Shown here piece after piece: positions 38,201-49,861 of a stretch of DNA of 64,000 nucleotides; the first letter of the stretch is position 1; each line of letters starts with the position of its first letter. The DNA is taken from assembly GCF_002775205.1 (NCBI RefSeq), contig NC_036446.1, positions 12,710,565-12,774,564 on the forward strand, in the 5' to 3' direction. Position numbers and translations under genes: made by a program. The stretch is from Xiphophorus maculatus. Its lineage: Eukaryota; Chordata; Actinopteri; Cyprinodontiformes; Poeciliidae. The notes beneath the pieces were generated by a model. The model was not told the DNA's origin. It did not search any database and saw only the letters and a list, made by a program, of their open reading frames with translations.

Positions 38201-41200
38201 ATTTACTGAAAGAACCGATCCTGGATCTCCAGAGGTTATCACACTGCAAAAACACAAAATCTTACCAAGTATTTTTGTCTAGTTTCTAGCAGAAATATCT
38301 TATAACACTTGAAATAAGACAAAACTAACTCTGAAGTAACTTTTTAGCAAGATATGAGATTGTTTTAATATTGAGTAAAAAAAGAAATCCATCTGTGGTC
38401 TAGTACCACCACCCATTTTATAAGTGGGATAATTTACCAGTGGAACTAGTCCTTTTTTTTAATCAATATGAAGGAATTATTGACTTAAAACAAGTACTTA
38501 TAGCTAACTAAAAAGTTACTTGTAAGTGAAATTTTTTTTACCCCTCCAGGGGGTCTTTTGTGGGCTCTAGTGTCCCTTATATGAAAGTAGGCTGACAGGA
38601 AAGGGGGAAGGAGAGGGGGGAAGACATGCGGCAAATATCGTCGGGTCCAGGAGCCGAACCGGCCGCGTCGAGGACTCAAGGCCTAAAAACATGGGTCACA
38701 CTATCCGCCACGCGGAACTGCTAAAATCTGACGCTACTCCATTTTGTTTACATTTGATAAAGAAGGAAGTTGCACTCATGTCTTCCTAGGTGAACAGATT
38801 TTTCAAAAGGTTTGTATCATTGGACACAGTGTGGAGTGAAAACGAACCGCACTAGCTGAAAATATAAGAAATGTTGCAACTTTGGTTCTTAATCAAAACG
38901 AGTCTACCGGACTAGATTATCGGGTATGAAAACACCCAACAAAAATGATCAAGTTTGGTTGACTAACCATCAAAGGAAAATCAAACACAGAGACAAAACA
39001 AGGGCAGAACTAAATATCCTTACCGAACAAACATGGATGTATTTTTTTAACAACTTCCCTCCTTATGACTGGTGGTGTGACAGATCTCAGCCTGTAAATA
39101 ATGAGAAGCTAAATAAGCCTCTGTGGTTCATTTCCCCTGCAGCACTGGGCCATCAGCCAGACCAAGATCCGAGTCATATCCACGCTGCTGTTTGTACTGT
39201 TCGGCTGCCTGCTGCTTGTGGCGCTGCCGGCGGCCATCTTTAAACACATCGAGGGCTGGTCTGCACTGGAGTCCCTCTACTTTGTGGTCATCACCTTGAC
39301 CACCATCGGGTTTGGAGACTTTGTGGCAGGTGAATCAGACAAACTCTCTGTAAACTTGTTTGTTTTTTTCTCTGGGTCATGACAGCAGGTTTGATCGGTG
39401 TCTCTTTGTGTCCAGGTGGGTCAGACATAGAGTACCTGGACTATTACAAACCGCTGGTTTGGTTCTGGATTCTGGTGGGACTCGCCTACTTCGCTGCTAT
39501 CCTCAGCATGATAGGAGACTGGCTCAGAGCCATCTCCAGGAGGACAAAAGAAGAGGTATTCAACTCTTATGTAAATACCCTTGCAAAAGCATTCAAACCC
39601 CATAAACCTTAATTTCCCCATTTTGTGACATTACAGACACAATATTCAGTGGATTTAATTACTATTTTAGGTGACAGACTAACACAAAGGAGGGCAGCAC
39701 AGTGGAACTATAATGATGCATGTTTTTAAAACATATTTTACAAATTAAAAAGTGGCCTGCACATGTAAATATCCTCCTTTTCTCTAATTTTACTGAACAA
39801 AATTCAATACGAATGATCGTCTTTGGAGGCTACATGATTAGTACACAGTGTGCCTGTGTCTGAGCACTCTGAAACATTTGAAGGTGGTTTAACTTGGAAA
39901 TGAAAAGTCCACCTGCTGCCTTGAAAGTGTAACTTAAGTCAACAAGAAAATTGTTTTGGTTTTGACTCAGAAATTAAAGTTCATAAAGTTGATTTAACAA
40001 CAAGAAACAAGTTGTCTAAACATTGTTTTTTAAGTTCATTACTATTGAATTGTGAGTTTGAATTTAATGCAATTTAAAGTGCAATTTAAATCATACGCGA
40101 GAAAAAAACTGTCCTCACCTGGTTAAAGAGCCACATTTCTATATTATTTTACTCACAATATGAAGTTAAAGTAACTATTTATTTTACTTTAAAATAACTG
40201 AAATTCTTGTTTCAATTTGCATGAACAAAATTTCAGATCTGATAATTAATTTTATTAAACATCACAATGAATTCTGCTCAAAAACATTTAGTGTGAACAC
40301 AACATTATCCTCACGCTTTAAAGTAAACAGTTGTCTTAATGTAACGCACTTCCATCTCAGGATACAAAAACAAGCCGCTAAGCATTCTGGGAAATAGTTC
40401 CCTCTCCTGTCTTTTTCTTCTTTCAGTTTATTGAAGTGCTAATTTAAAAACTCTAGTTTATGAACTCTTAACGTAAGAGTTAACACAACTTACTGCTGTA
40501 AGTTTATCTTTCACAAACTCACACATCTGGTTCAAAATCTGAAACTTGCTAAATTTATTTGACTTAAAGAGCAGAAGACAGTAGACACACTTAAAAGTGG
40601 CTCAAATGTTTTACAGTGAGGTTGCAACATGATAAAATATGAATACGTTTCGGGAGAATTAATACATTTTTGGGTAACTGTGTCTGTTTACCTCCTGCTC
40701 TGCAGTGACAGATGAACTATAAAAGTGTCTGTGTTACAGTGCCACATCCCCACATCAACTTTTGCCCTCTGCTTAATTTCGTTTAAATGATGCGACTCTT
40801 TTCAAATCTAATCTGCTGTCTGCCAGCCAAATGCATGAACACAAAGATCCTCTCCACAGGGACAGATGCACAATTTGGGTGTAATTTAGCAATGTTCCTG
40901 TTTAAGAAACTATTATAGAACTGCTTCAATGCTAAATATAGCAAATCTTATGGAAATCAATTTGACTTATGCGTGAAGAAACATCTGGAAGGTTTTAGCT
41001 CTTCATTAGCAAAACCCTGAGGTCCCTCTTGAGAAACATGGAGCTGTTCCCATTTAATAATTAGATTTCACTCCTGAGCATAAATGAAGATTGAGGGAAG
41101 CCTTTCACCTGCTCCTCACCAGACAAACATCTTCTGAAGAGTCAAGGCAGACGAGCACAGCGACTTGACCCACCGTTCCTGTTAGCTACAGGGGACCCAT

Positions 41201-42543
41201 TAAGTAAAATTCACATTTTGGATGTTTTTATATTTCCATTTGGGTCTCTACTGCTTCTAAAATCAGTCCAAGCGCTGCAAAAAGACCCAGACGTTTTTTT
41301 GGCTATAAGTTGATGTCGTTTGGTGTCTGGAGAATGAGCCGTTTCAAAGACCCTCCCAATTGTTAAGTCACAATCCACAGGCACTGCGGTGTCAACCTAG
41401 CAACCCAAGCTAAGCCCAGCTTGTCACCTAGGAACTCAAGCAGAGCTCCAGCATGCGCTGCATAATGGCTGCTGGAAGAGACAAGTGTTTTGTAGTGGAC
41501 TTACCATCCAGAAACCACTTCCTGCATTCTTGTTGGTTGAGCAGGAGGCTCCACTTGCGCTTTTCAAAGATGTACAGTTCTATAATTGTGGATCTGTGTG
41601 CAGCCAAACATTGAGTTGGGAGGCGAGGCCAGCAGCAGCTCATTTGGGTTTAAAATGACAGAATGACTCTTAATACAACTCATTCTGAAAGGAGCTCACA
41701 ATAGGCAGAACTGACCAGAATAAAAGCTCATTATCTAAGAATAATTTTGTGCAAATAAAGTAATGAATATATTTTGTATATCCTAACCTGTTTGTGAATA
41801 TACTTGACTGGCTAAATGAGTTTCATAGGATTTCCTCTGAAGCTGAGGTGATGTTTACTCCTGCTCCTAATGATCTTCCATGCTGACGTCCTGCTGTGAG
41901 AAACATATTTCCTGTAGCTACTAAATGTGCGTTTGCTCTCCTGCTTTAGTCAGAGTGAACACAGAGTTGTGCACGGGGTTTTTATTTGTGCAGATGATGT
42001 GGCAGCAGTGAGTGAATGCATGGATAAACAGAAGACCTTTTTCATAAGACAGTACAGAAAGGTTGTAAATGGGAGGACATATTTTCATATTGGAAATCTA
42101 TAAAATCAATAAAAATATTTACAAAACAACAACCCCCCTGAAAAACAGATCTCGTTGAGTTGAAACCTGTGAATCTCACTGTCCTGTCTCGGTCCGTCTC
42201 CACGCAGGTCGGAGAGATCCGAGCGCATGCTGCAGAGTGGACCGCCAACGTCTCTGCGGAGTTTAAAGAAACCCGTCGCCGCGTGAGCGTCGAGATCTAC
42301 GACAAGTTCCAGCGAGCCGCATCCATCAAACGCAAACTGTCCACGGAGCTGGGATTCAGCTCGGCGCCTGAACTCACTCTTCCACGTCGGGCCACGTCAA
42401 TCAATTTCAACGACGAACGGGAGAGGAACGACAAGGAGGCCGGGCTAAAGGGTCTGACCACGCCGCTGACTAGAAACGGCTCTCTGGTGAACGGGCTGGA
42501 CCTGGAGAGAGGAGACGTCTCGATTATCGAACACCTCAAGTAG
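29263..42543 (+). CDS. kcnk2: Two-pore-domain potassium channel TREK-1
   Basis: A background K+ channel of the plasma membrane, gated by stretch, heat, lipids and phosphorylation. Coding exons: 29263 (A only), 32689-32795, 32889-33001, 34058-34148, 36974-37091, 37638-37798, 39143-39329, 39416-39555 and 42208-42543 (stop TAG 42541-42543). All phases agree, giving 417 residues. The start [12 protein letters not shown] and PRLSFSTKP are diagnostic for TREK-1. Segments are M1 ~47-65, extracellular cap with Cys93 and glycosylation site NQS (95), P1 filter TIGFG 142-146, M2 in exon 6, M3 in exon 7, P2 filter TIGFG 251-255 (followed by D), and M4 ~273-292. Regulatory residues keep the mammalian numbering: S300, the E305/E306 proton/lipid sensor, and S333 in RRRVS (PKA site). 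Intron 2 is only 93 bp. The gene converges on cenpf, as in human. Confidence 0.97.
31087..31640. repeat. Dispersed repeat D, copy 2
   Basis: It begins 'cagaggtgtgtagagtat' and ends 'ctcaagtaattgtaactagttactactgacctctg', with TACTCAAGTA-type units at both ends and the same core as 11790-12540. The terminal 'cagaggt' / 'acctctg' is an inverted repeat. It lies in kcnk2 intron 1. Confidence 0.75.
31832..32420 (+). repeat. Left arm of kcnk2-enclosing inverted repeat
   Basis: Contains 'gaaagataaacttacagcagtaagttgtgttaa', 'ctatttcccagaatgcttagcggc' and 'caaggcagcaggtggac'. The reverse complement of the whole block occurs at 39885-40550. Confidence 0.85.
33140..33480. repeat. Dispersed repeat F, fragment in kcnk2 intron 3
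   Basis: It contains 'tctaacaggtttttagcttcttcc', 'ttcccacagcataatgctgccagcaccatgtttccc' and 'cacacttttcagatttttaattgtgaaatattt'. These pieces are shared with other degraded copies of this fish repeat. Confidence 0.6.
34355..35141. mobile_element. Repeat family A, copy 4
   Basis: TTAA flanks both ends (34351-34354 and 35142-35145). It keeps 'aatccatataagctgctgcaggccacacccccaactcaac', 'gaaaatggctgcaaacagatgt' and two X-box-like motifs at 34932-34944 and 34961-34973. It lies in kcnk2 intron 4. Confidence 0.75.
36240..36480. repeat. Dispersed repeat F, fragment in kcnk2 intron 4
   Basis: It contains 'gggaataaaccagatgcatgccacacttttcagattttcagctgtgagcc' followed by 'ttcctcccactacacaattatggta', the end module of repeat F in degraded form. 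Confidence 0.5.
38244..38528. mobile_element. Fold-back element B, copy 2 (truncated)
   Basis: Starts CACTGCAAAAACACAAAATC. The right half stops at 'agttacttgtaagtgaaa', about 70 bp short of the end seen in the complete copy, where the SINE tail begins. It lies in kcnk2 intron 6. Confidence 0.75.
38529..38705 (-). mobile_element. tRNA-derived SINE
   Basis: On the minus strand a tRNA-like head shows an A-box region (gtggcggatagtgtgaccc) and a B-box (GGTTCGGCTCC). The body follows: 'gacgatatttgccgcatgtc', 'cctttcctgtcagcctac', 'gggacactagagcccacaaaagaccccctgg', ending in an A-rich tail. This layout is that of a common teleost tRNA SINE. The B-box is one base off consensus and the element is not itself a tRNA gene. 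Confidence 0.85.
39565..39850. repeat. Dispersed repeat F, fragment just after kcnk2 exon 8
   Basis: It begins 'cttatgtaaatacccttgcaaaagcattcaaacccc' only about 10-15 bp beyond the exon 8 donor (39556) and continues with 'gtgacagactaacacaaagg'. Confidence 0.55.
39885..40550 (-). repeat. Right arm of kcnk2-enclosing inverted repeat
   Basis: Reverse complement of 31832-32420, with small indels. 'gccgctaagcattctgggaaatagttccc' pairs with 'gggaactatttcccagaatgcttagcggc'. It lies in kcnk2 intron 8. Confidence 0.85.
41190..41800. mobile_element. Repeat family A, copy 5
   Basis: It begins GGGGACCCATTAAG, then 'ttccatttgggtctctactgcttctaaaa', 'caacctagcaacccaagc', 'gctggaagagacaagtgttttgt', 'tcattctgaaaggagctcacaataggcagaactgacc'. 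This is the most complete body of the family in the window. It lies in kcnk2 intron 8. Confidence 0.8.
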
Positions 42544-42729
42544 AAGAGGATTCTTCCAGGGTTAAGAGTTTTGGCAACTTAGTCAAACAAAGAGCTGAGA
42601 GAACAAACAGAAGATGAGCTCATAGTAAACATTTCACTTCAGACAAATCTCTATTTTCTCCTGTTTAAAAAAATAGCTGCTGATTTGGGTTCAGTCATTT
42701 ATGAGGTGCCGTTTGTAAAGTTACTAAGT

Positions 42730-42745
42730 AATAAATCTAAATAAA
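42730..42745 (+). terminator. Candidate proximal poly(A) signals of kcnk2
   Basis: Two AATAAA hexamers (42730-42735 and 42740-42745) lie about 190 nt after the stop. Longer 3' UTR forms are equally possible. Confidence 0.4.
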
Positions 42746-42927
42746 ATGTGTAGTATTTATAATACAAATATTAAATTTATTTATATTAAAAAGTATGGCA
42801 TATTTATAAATGTTATGTTGTATCATATTTTATATTAATGAATATTGATACATCAATATTTGGTTTATCTAGCCTATTAAAGAGAAAAATGGGTGTTTAT
42901 TTATTAAAGTAATATTTTCACCATGTG

Positions 42928-43283
42928 ATTCATACATTTTTAAATACCATAGTTCCAAATTAAATATTTAATCAGCAAGTTAGTTAAATAGCTTGCTAAT
43001 TAAAGCTAACTATTACAAGCTGGTATTTAGCTTGCAAATTAAACATTTATCTCAAATTTTGATAGTTTTAATAGTTTAACTAAATATTTAGAGTTGACTC
43101 TAAGTTAATTATTTAGTTAAATATTTAGTTTTGAAATTAAATGTTTACAAAAGTAAATACTTAGTTTCCAAACCAAATATTTAGCTTCCTGGCTAACTTT
43201 ATATTCAAAAGCTAAATCTTTAGTTTGTAAGCTCATTAATTAAATATTTAGTTTGGAACTGTGACATTTATAAATGTATGAAT
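42928..43283. repeat. AT-rich fold-back element
   Basis: The outer ends are inverted repeats ('attcatacattttt' against 'ataaatgtatgaat', then 'agttccaaattaaatattta' against 'taaatatttagtttggaact'). Inside, TAAATATTTAG-type units recur many times. If kcnk2 uses a distal poly(A) site, this would lie in the 3' UTR. Confidence 0.6.
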
Positions 43284-45054
43284 AACATATTGACTTGGAC
43301 AAATGATCATCTATTTTTTTCTCTGACAGGCAAAATAAATCAAATACTACTGTTTACTTTACCGTGTAACTTTTCAAACCTCACCTGATAGCCATCATCC
43401 ACTGTTGAGGCCTACAGTCAATGTTTAACATTTGGAAATACTTGAATTTGTCACACAGTGCCTTTCTGTGACTGAAACACGTTACTTTGTATTTTTAGAA
43501 AACAAAAACGTCATGTGAGCTTTAACTTGAAGAACTAGCTTTTTGCACGTCGCCTCAAATGACTCTTAGGACTGTAGATTTAGTCAAAGCAAGCTCATAT
43601 CTCAACACACAAACTATCTTTCTCAAGTATTCTAACAATTAATTATGTTAAATACACAGTTTTACAACTTTGAATTCAGTTCCTGATACTATTTGCAGTT
43701 TTAAGCAAAAGACTTACAACTTCAGGCCTGCACAACATCAAATATAAAACTGAACTGCTTGAGCTTAATTTTTTTACCAAAATGTTTTAATTCAATATGC
43801 ATGTATAACACAGTAGCTCCTATAAATGTCTTATTTTAATGGCCAGCTCTGATTCTGCACATGTTCTCTTCTGCATATTGCATTGGAGTTGTTATAGTTT
43901 GTTATTACCACAAAAAACCTTTGTGATAATTAAAATCTGTTTTCTTATTTGACTGTTTTTATTGACTGAATGGTATGTTGTCGTGGTTTGATCTGTATCC
44001 TCACCGTTACTTTATCATGATGTAGAGCAACAAACACTTTACCATCTGCAAGTCTGTCAAATCAGCAGCTGGTCAGACACTGACAATGGAGATGAACTAA
44101 AGTTGTGTATTCTGAGGCAACGTTTCAGCCAACCATGATGCTTCTCCCTTTGTGCTGCTTTACAGTTAGTATGAGTTTATTTCCCCTGGAAAGCTGTCCT
44201 CGGTGTTCTGCTGTCCAGATATTTCCGTATTAGACTCGTGTCTAAAACACGATATTACAGATCTACAGATCTACATTCACTCTGGCGAACTTTAGTCTTT
44301 TCTGTTTTATTTTAGCACAGGTTTCCTACCATGAAAGTTAAATTTGTATATTGTTTTTTTCTGCCTGTAGAAGTGTAGGTTTTTACATCAGCAGTAGCAA
44401 AACCCTGCTGTAGATCCCATGATAACATTTAAGAGTTTTTGGACACTTTTTGTTTAGCATCTTACAGGCTGAACTTGCCATGTTGTCAGTTGTGTCAAAT
44501 GTCCTCCACTCAACAGTGGACAGGCCTCAATTCTTTCATGCATGTTTGAGAAATACTTGAATCTCCCATGGCAACCATTCAGCTGTGAGAAACGCCCAAG
44601 TGTACTTGGCACCGCTTCCAAGGTTTTCACTTCACAGAGCTGTCCACCCCTGTGATTCCCCCACTCTGCTCCTTCAGACTAGCCAGCAGCAAATAGCAAA
44701 CATCTGGTGGAATTGGGCATCCACTGAGCTCATTATATAAACTACTTCTCAGTTCAACACTAGTAAAAATGTTGTTAAAGGGTTAATAGAGGAGTGATGT
44801 TATAATGACTTCCTGAAGGCAGAGTTTCAGAGCAGGAGTTTTTAAAGAGACAGATGCCTAATTTCAAGGCATTAAATTAGAAAGTAAAATTTATTTTAAG
44901 TAATATTTGATATATATATATAACATTTTTATTACAATTGAAGTAAACATAGTTACTTGATTGTGCTATAAAATGGCACTATGTACCTAGAAAATACATA
45001 ATATTAAAACCTCTGGATCAAGGTAATTGAAGTTAATTATAACTAATGAAATAA

Positions 45055-45905
45055 AAACTGGAACTCAGAAAACATTTTTGTTAACTGAAATGACTAGAAA
45101 TGGTAATGGAGTAGTGATGGACTCTGACCTGAACCTCCAGAGCCACATAAAGACAGTTACAAAGTTGGCCTTCCATCACCTGAAGAACATTTCCAGGATT
45201 AAAGGACTATTGTCTCAGCCAGATCTAGAGAAACTCATCCATGTGTTTATCTTCAGTCACGTTGATTACTGCAGCAGCGTCTTCACAGGTCTGTCCAACA
45301 AATCAATCAAACAACTGCGGCTGATCCAGAATGCTGCTGCTCGCATTCTCACTAAAACCAGGAAGATAGAGCACATAACACCAGTTTTAAAGTCCCTACT
45401 CTGGCTCCCTGTAGCTCAAAGAATAGACTTTAAAATACTGTTAGTTTATAAATCACTGAACGGCTTAGCACCACAATACATTAAAGATCTGCTGTTGTCA
45501 TAGCAACCTTCCAGACCTCTCAGGTCTTCTGGTTCTGGTCTGCTCTGCATTCCCAGAACCAGAACCAAACATGGAGAAGCAGCATTCAGCTTCTATGCAC
45601 CATAAATCTGGAACAAACTACCTGAAAATCTCAAAACAGTTGAAACACTGACTTCCTTTAAATCTAGGCTAAAAACTCAGCTGTTCAGAGTTGCTGTTGA
45701 CCCATGATAAATGAAACATTGATATTGGACGTGTTTTGATGATTTTGATGATGGCACTTGACAAAATGTAATGTTTGTTACTGGCTTTTTTATTGGTGAC
45801 TATATGTTGTTTTTATGACTTTTTATTTTTGTTTTGATGATATAAAGCACTTTGAACTGTCTTGTTGCAGTAATGTGCTATTAAAATTAACTTAATTTAT
45901 TGATT
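45055..45905 (+). mobile_element. LINE-2 3' fragment (ORF2 C-terminus and tail)
   Basis: An open frame (to 45503) reads DSDLNLQSHIKTVTK, then HVDYCSSVFTGL, LIQNAAARILTKTRK and HITPVLKSLLWLPV, the L2 thumb/C-terminal signature. After a stop it continues as WNKLPENLKT and LKTQLF. It ends with the L2-like tail 'gcactttgaactgtcttgttgcagtaatgtgctatt'. The 5' part is missing and the copy is dead. Confidence 0.9.
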
Positions 45906-46894
45906 GACAGTTTCTGATATGCTTAATTTTGTATTAAGCATTGAATTAACTGAATTCTGACCTAAAAGTGAACCAAAAACTTTTGTTAAACTAACTGAGG
46001 TCCCTTTACAAAAGGTATAGCTTTAGTTTCATTTTGAAATCAAGGTCCCAGAGAAACCTAGAGGAAGTGTGCAGAGCTTGAATGAACTGAATTATTAAAA
46101 TAAAATAAGTTCTCAATGATATTCTAATTTATGGAGGTGCGGCTGACCTTTCTGTGTCACAGAGTTCACAGCCGCTGTTCCACTGAGAAACCATTAATGT
46201 TCAAACTTCCTGGGTGATGGACCAGTCCCATGGGTGGGACAGGACTGTAGCTAAAGGTCTTATGATGCGTGACAAAAAGTTATAAAAGCAGAAAGTACAG
46301 AACAGAATAAACACAGCTACGCAGATACAGTATGATGGATTACGAACATATTTCTGAACTGAAGCGGCCACGCAAGGTCAAGAGACCTGAGTGTGTTAAT
46401 CCAATTAAACTTTTCCCAAAGTTTAATGAGTAAATTTAAGCATGCACACTGGTTTTTAACTCCCTACTCCCCCACCTCTCAGTAGGACTGTGTACATTTC
46501 CATTTAATAAATGAAATTAAAAAAATATCAATAAAAATTATTACTTTAACAAAGCAATATTAAAATGTCAAAAACTAAAGTCAGAAAAGAAATCTCTGGA
46601 CATCACAGGCAAGAAGAAGAAAAGTTGGAGAATTTAAGTCTTTTAAAAAGACATTCTACTTCAAAAATGGATCAAAAGGTTTTCCATCCCTATTAACTTC
46701 AATTCAGAGACACCACTGGTTGTCAAGGCAACCTTTATTTGTTGTCATTTTGATGGCTTACAGATAATGAAAAGCCAAAACAAAGCATAATCAGACAATT
46801 CTAATATTGAGAAAAAGTTAAATATTTTAAAGTCATGATGTTCCACTAATCAGCTAAAAATAAATAGTGGTTAATTTATTCAGTAGGAAAGGTT

Positions 46895-47125
46895 GAAACT
46901 CTCCTACCAGCCCTCCTTGGTTTTAGGATTGGAAGAAGGGTTGCTAGGTAACAAGCAGTGTGACTCAACAATCAGGAAGTTTTTGAAACTGCTCATTTTC
47001 CAGACACCAAAAAAGTTCTTTGTGTTTCTTATAAGCACTTTGGTTGTGTTTAGAAGCAGCTGAGACCCAAATGGAAGCATAAAAAGTGAAAAATTAAATT
47101 TCACATAAAAAACTGTTAACTTAAA
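46895..47125. mobile_element. Repeat family A, copy 6 (fragment)
   Basis: Contains 'gggttgctaggtaac' (46938-46952), 'tgctcattttccagacacca' and 'gaagcagctgagacccaaatggaagca', a right-hand portion of family A. Confidence 0.65.
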
Positions 47126-48359
47126 AAACCACTCCTGAAACATGACAAACTATATATATATTTAAAAACTACTCTAATCCTCACCTTAACTAGCCTGATT
47201 AAAAACCAGCCCCTTCGCTACGCTTAGCTTCCTACAGAATGTCTATTGAGAAACAATTGCTTCCTGGAAGCCTGGACTCTGTTGAAGTTTGAAACCTTAC
47301 CCTATCGCCAACATTTGGACATGACGTATGTTATGCGCCAATTAGACAAGCTTAAGCTTAAGGGAAATTGCCTGTGCTGTATATAAAACGATCCACTGCA
47401 AAGAGAGAAGTGCAGATTTCAATAAGATGGCTGTTAATGGTATTTAGCAGCTTCATTCACTTCTTCCGCTGCCATTGCTAAAATACAGACAAGTAAATTG
47501 TAAAAATTGGCTAGAAAATCGACATCCTCCTTCACGGCTTCTCCTGCTGTTCGCTGATTGGTAGAAAATGTACTGATAGAATCCATGTGGATGGGAGAAA
47601 TCCCTGACTGTGCTGTACGTGAGATTTGAATCAAGTGGATAGAAAGTAACTAAATGTTTCCACCATCTTTCTTTCCCTCGGTCCTCTTCGTGGCCATCAG
47701 TGGGCACTTCCTGCCTGGTGACTGTGTGAGCTGCTGCTTACACAGTGTTGCTGGGTAAAGAATGGGATAAATCATGCATACTGCAGGGGGATCGACAGTC
47801 AGTCGGTCTGTCAGGTCTACAGAAGGACGGACACACACATGGATAGACAAACACACACTCTTGAGCCAGAGTGCTAGTGAAAACACAGCTCAGCAGTCCC
47901 ATCTCTTTATTTCCCGTGTCGCAGGCCAGAGTTGGTTCTGGCACTGCAGCTTCCGCTAGCAGCTCCGGCCAGAGACATCAGAGCATGACTGTGTCCGTCC
48001 AGAGGTGTGTGGGACTGTGTCCACCCCTGGTCTGTTCCCATAACCTCACCGTGCCCCGCTGTCCCACACACAGGAGAAAATTACAACAGGTGAGTTTTTA
48101 AAGCAGCCTCCTCAGAGACGCTAATATTCAACAAGAAATGCAAAGATTCTGACTCTTCCTGTCGAAATCAGGTGGATCAGAAGAAGGCAGATATTTAAAT
48201 AAAACCGAACAGACTCCCATAGAACAGCTTGGACTCATGTATCACATCATAATAAATATTTAATATTATTTAATAATTATTCTGAAGTATTTCTATTCTT
48301 ACTTTAGTAACATTTCTGGATTTTCTACCCACTGAATTCAAACCAAACATGTTTTAACC

Positions 48360-48735
48360 AAAAATTCACCGGACACACACCTGCAGCTTTTGTTAAAGTT
48401 TCGTTTTTCAAAAATGGAAATAAACTAATTTGGAAAGATTTTCTTTTGCCTGATTTTATTTTTTCTTACTTATATGAATTATTGTCATTTTTGTCCTTAA
48501 AACACCAACATTTTCACTTAACTTTATATTTTGTCCTGTCTGATTATGTAACTTTTAAATATTAAATGACTGACAATTTGATCAGTTACTCAGTACTTTT
48601 TAAGAAAAACGTTTTTACTTAGTAATTTCTTGGATGGGTACTTTTTACTTTAATGCGAGTAAAAATATTATGAATATGTTGAGTTGGTGCTACTCTGACT
48701 TGAGTACAAGTTTTGGGTCCTCTACACGCCCCTCA
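48360..48735. repeat. Dispersed repeat C, copy 3
   Basis: Same order of blocks as 28430-28767, from 'ggacacacacctgcagcttttgttaaag' to 'gagtacaagttttgggtcctctacacgcccct'. Confidence 0.7.
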
Positions 48736-49559
48736 TGCTAATATATGTAAATCAATAAAACTGTCTGGTTGCTTTGTGATTAAAATACTGATATTAAAAT
48801 AAGAATGATAAAATAATTGTAATAAGAAAATTCAAAATGTATAAAATTATGTATTATTTTTAGACTATGTTTTCATTTGCTTTAAGTTAAGAAACTCCCA
48901 TTTCTTCTTCTTTGGTATTATTCGTTTCCAAAGATGAAGCCATTTTTGTGTTTTATAGTTTTCGCTGTGCCGTGAAGTTTCACGTTTCAGTAAAAGGGAA
49001 GATTAGTCCACTGATTCATACAAGCTAGAGTGAAATTAAAAGTGCATTTCAAACACAAGTATGCAACTGTAAAGAGTAAAAAGTCATTTGACACCCTTCA
49101 GTTTTTTTTATTAAATTTGATTAACTCAAATAGCCCTGCAGTTCTCTAGATTTCCATAGGAGAGACTATTATCTACTGCTTAACTCTTTAGCCTTTTGTT
49201 GAGACCTAAAACAATCAAACATCAAGACCTAAGCACAATATATAATTACTTTATGATTTATTTTTTGAGGAATAAAAATTTGAATTAACAATTATCCCTT
49301 TGAATTAAAGCGTTTGTTGACAGATTTGACACGTAGAGAATTTCTTGTGTCAATGTAACGTCCACAACTAAGGCCTTCCAACCAGTGCCAACATGGCTGC
49401 CACCACCAAGATGGCCGAGGTAGATTCACTTCTTCATCCACACCTAGTGGCCCCGCAAGTTGTGTTGGTGATAGATTGGTTACCCTGATCAAATAATGTC
49501 AGCATTTTAAATATTTATCGTCTCAAAGTTCATAATTTTCCATAATGTGATTTACTAAG

Positions 49560-49760
49560 CTCCTCTAAAAGGAGTTCCTCATAGCTCCATGTTTGGATCA
49601 CTGCTCTTCAATCTCTATACATAAATTATCTTTAATCATAATTTACCAAATGCAGAATTCATTTTCATGCAGATGAAAATTATCCATAATTTCTTTTAGT
49701 ACGGTAATTGAAACTCCTGAATGTCTCTAATCTGCCTTTGAAGTCAGTTAAATTTAGCAC
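49560..49760 (+). mobile_element. Decayed LINE reverse-transcriptase fragment
   Basis: Translation gives KGVPHSSMFGSLLFNLYT, matching the conserved GVPQGSxLGPLLFxLYI block of L2-type reverse transcriptase. A degraded FHADEN follows where FADD would be. It has stops and is very short. Confidence 0.65.
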
Positions 49761-49855
49761 AACTTAAGTAGCTACTCAAATTGTCAAAAAAAGAGCTGAC
49801 AAAACCTGGTAAATTGCATATTTAATTAAACAAGTATACAAGTTGTTAAAATGGG

Positions 49856-49861
49856 TTTATT
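49856..49861 (-). terminator. Candidate poly(A) signal of cenpf
   Basis: The minus strand reads AATAAA about 490 nt past the cenpf stop. Transcript data are lacking. Confidence 0.3.

Noticed and set aside
38529..38705. tRNA gene on the minus strand
   Set aside because: A-box and B-box-like motifs are degenerate, there is no foldable cloverleaf that I can see, and the SINE body and A-rich tail follow.
45027..45503. 158-codon open frame as a possible gene
   Set aside because: Clear LINE-2 ORF2 C-terminus followed by the LINE 3' tail.
47738..48101. Possible exon with a gt donor near 48090 on the plus strand
   Set aside because: No homology recognised, no matching acceptor or downstream exon, and the overlapping frames on both strands have no supporting features.
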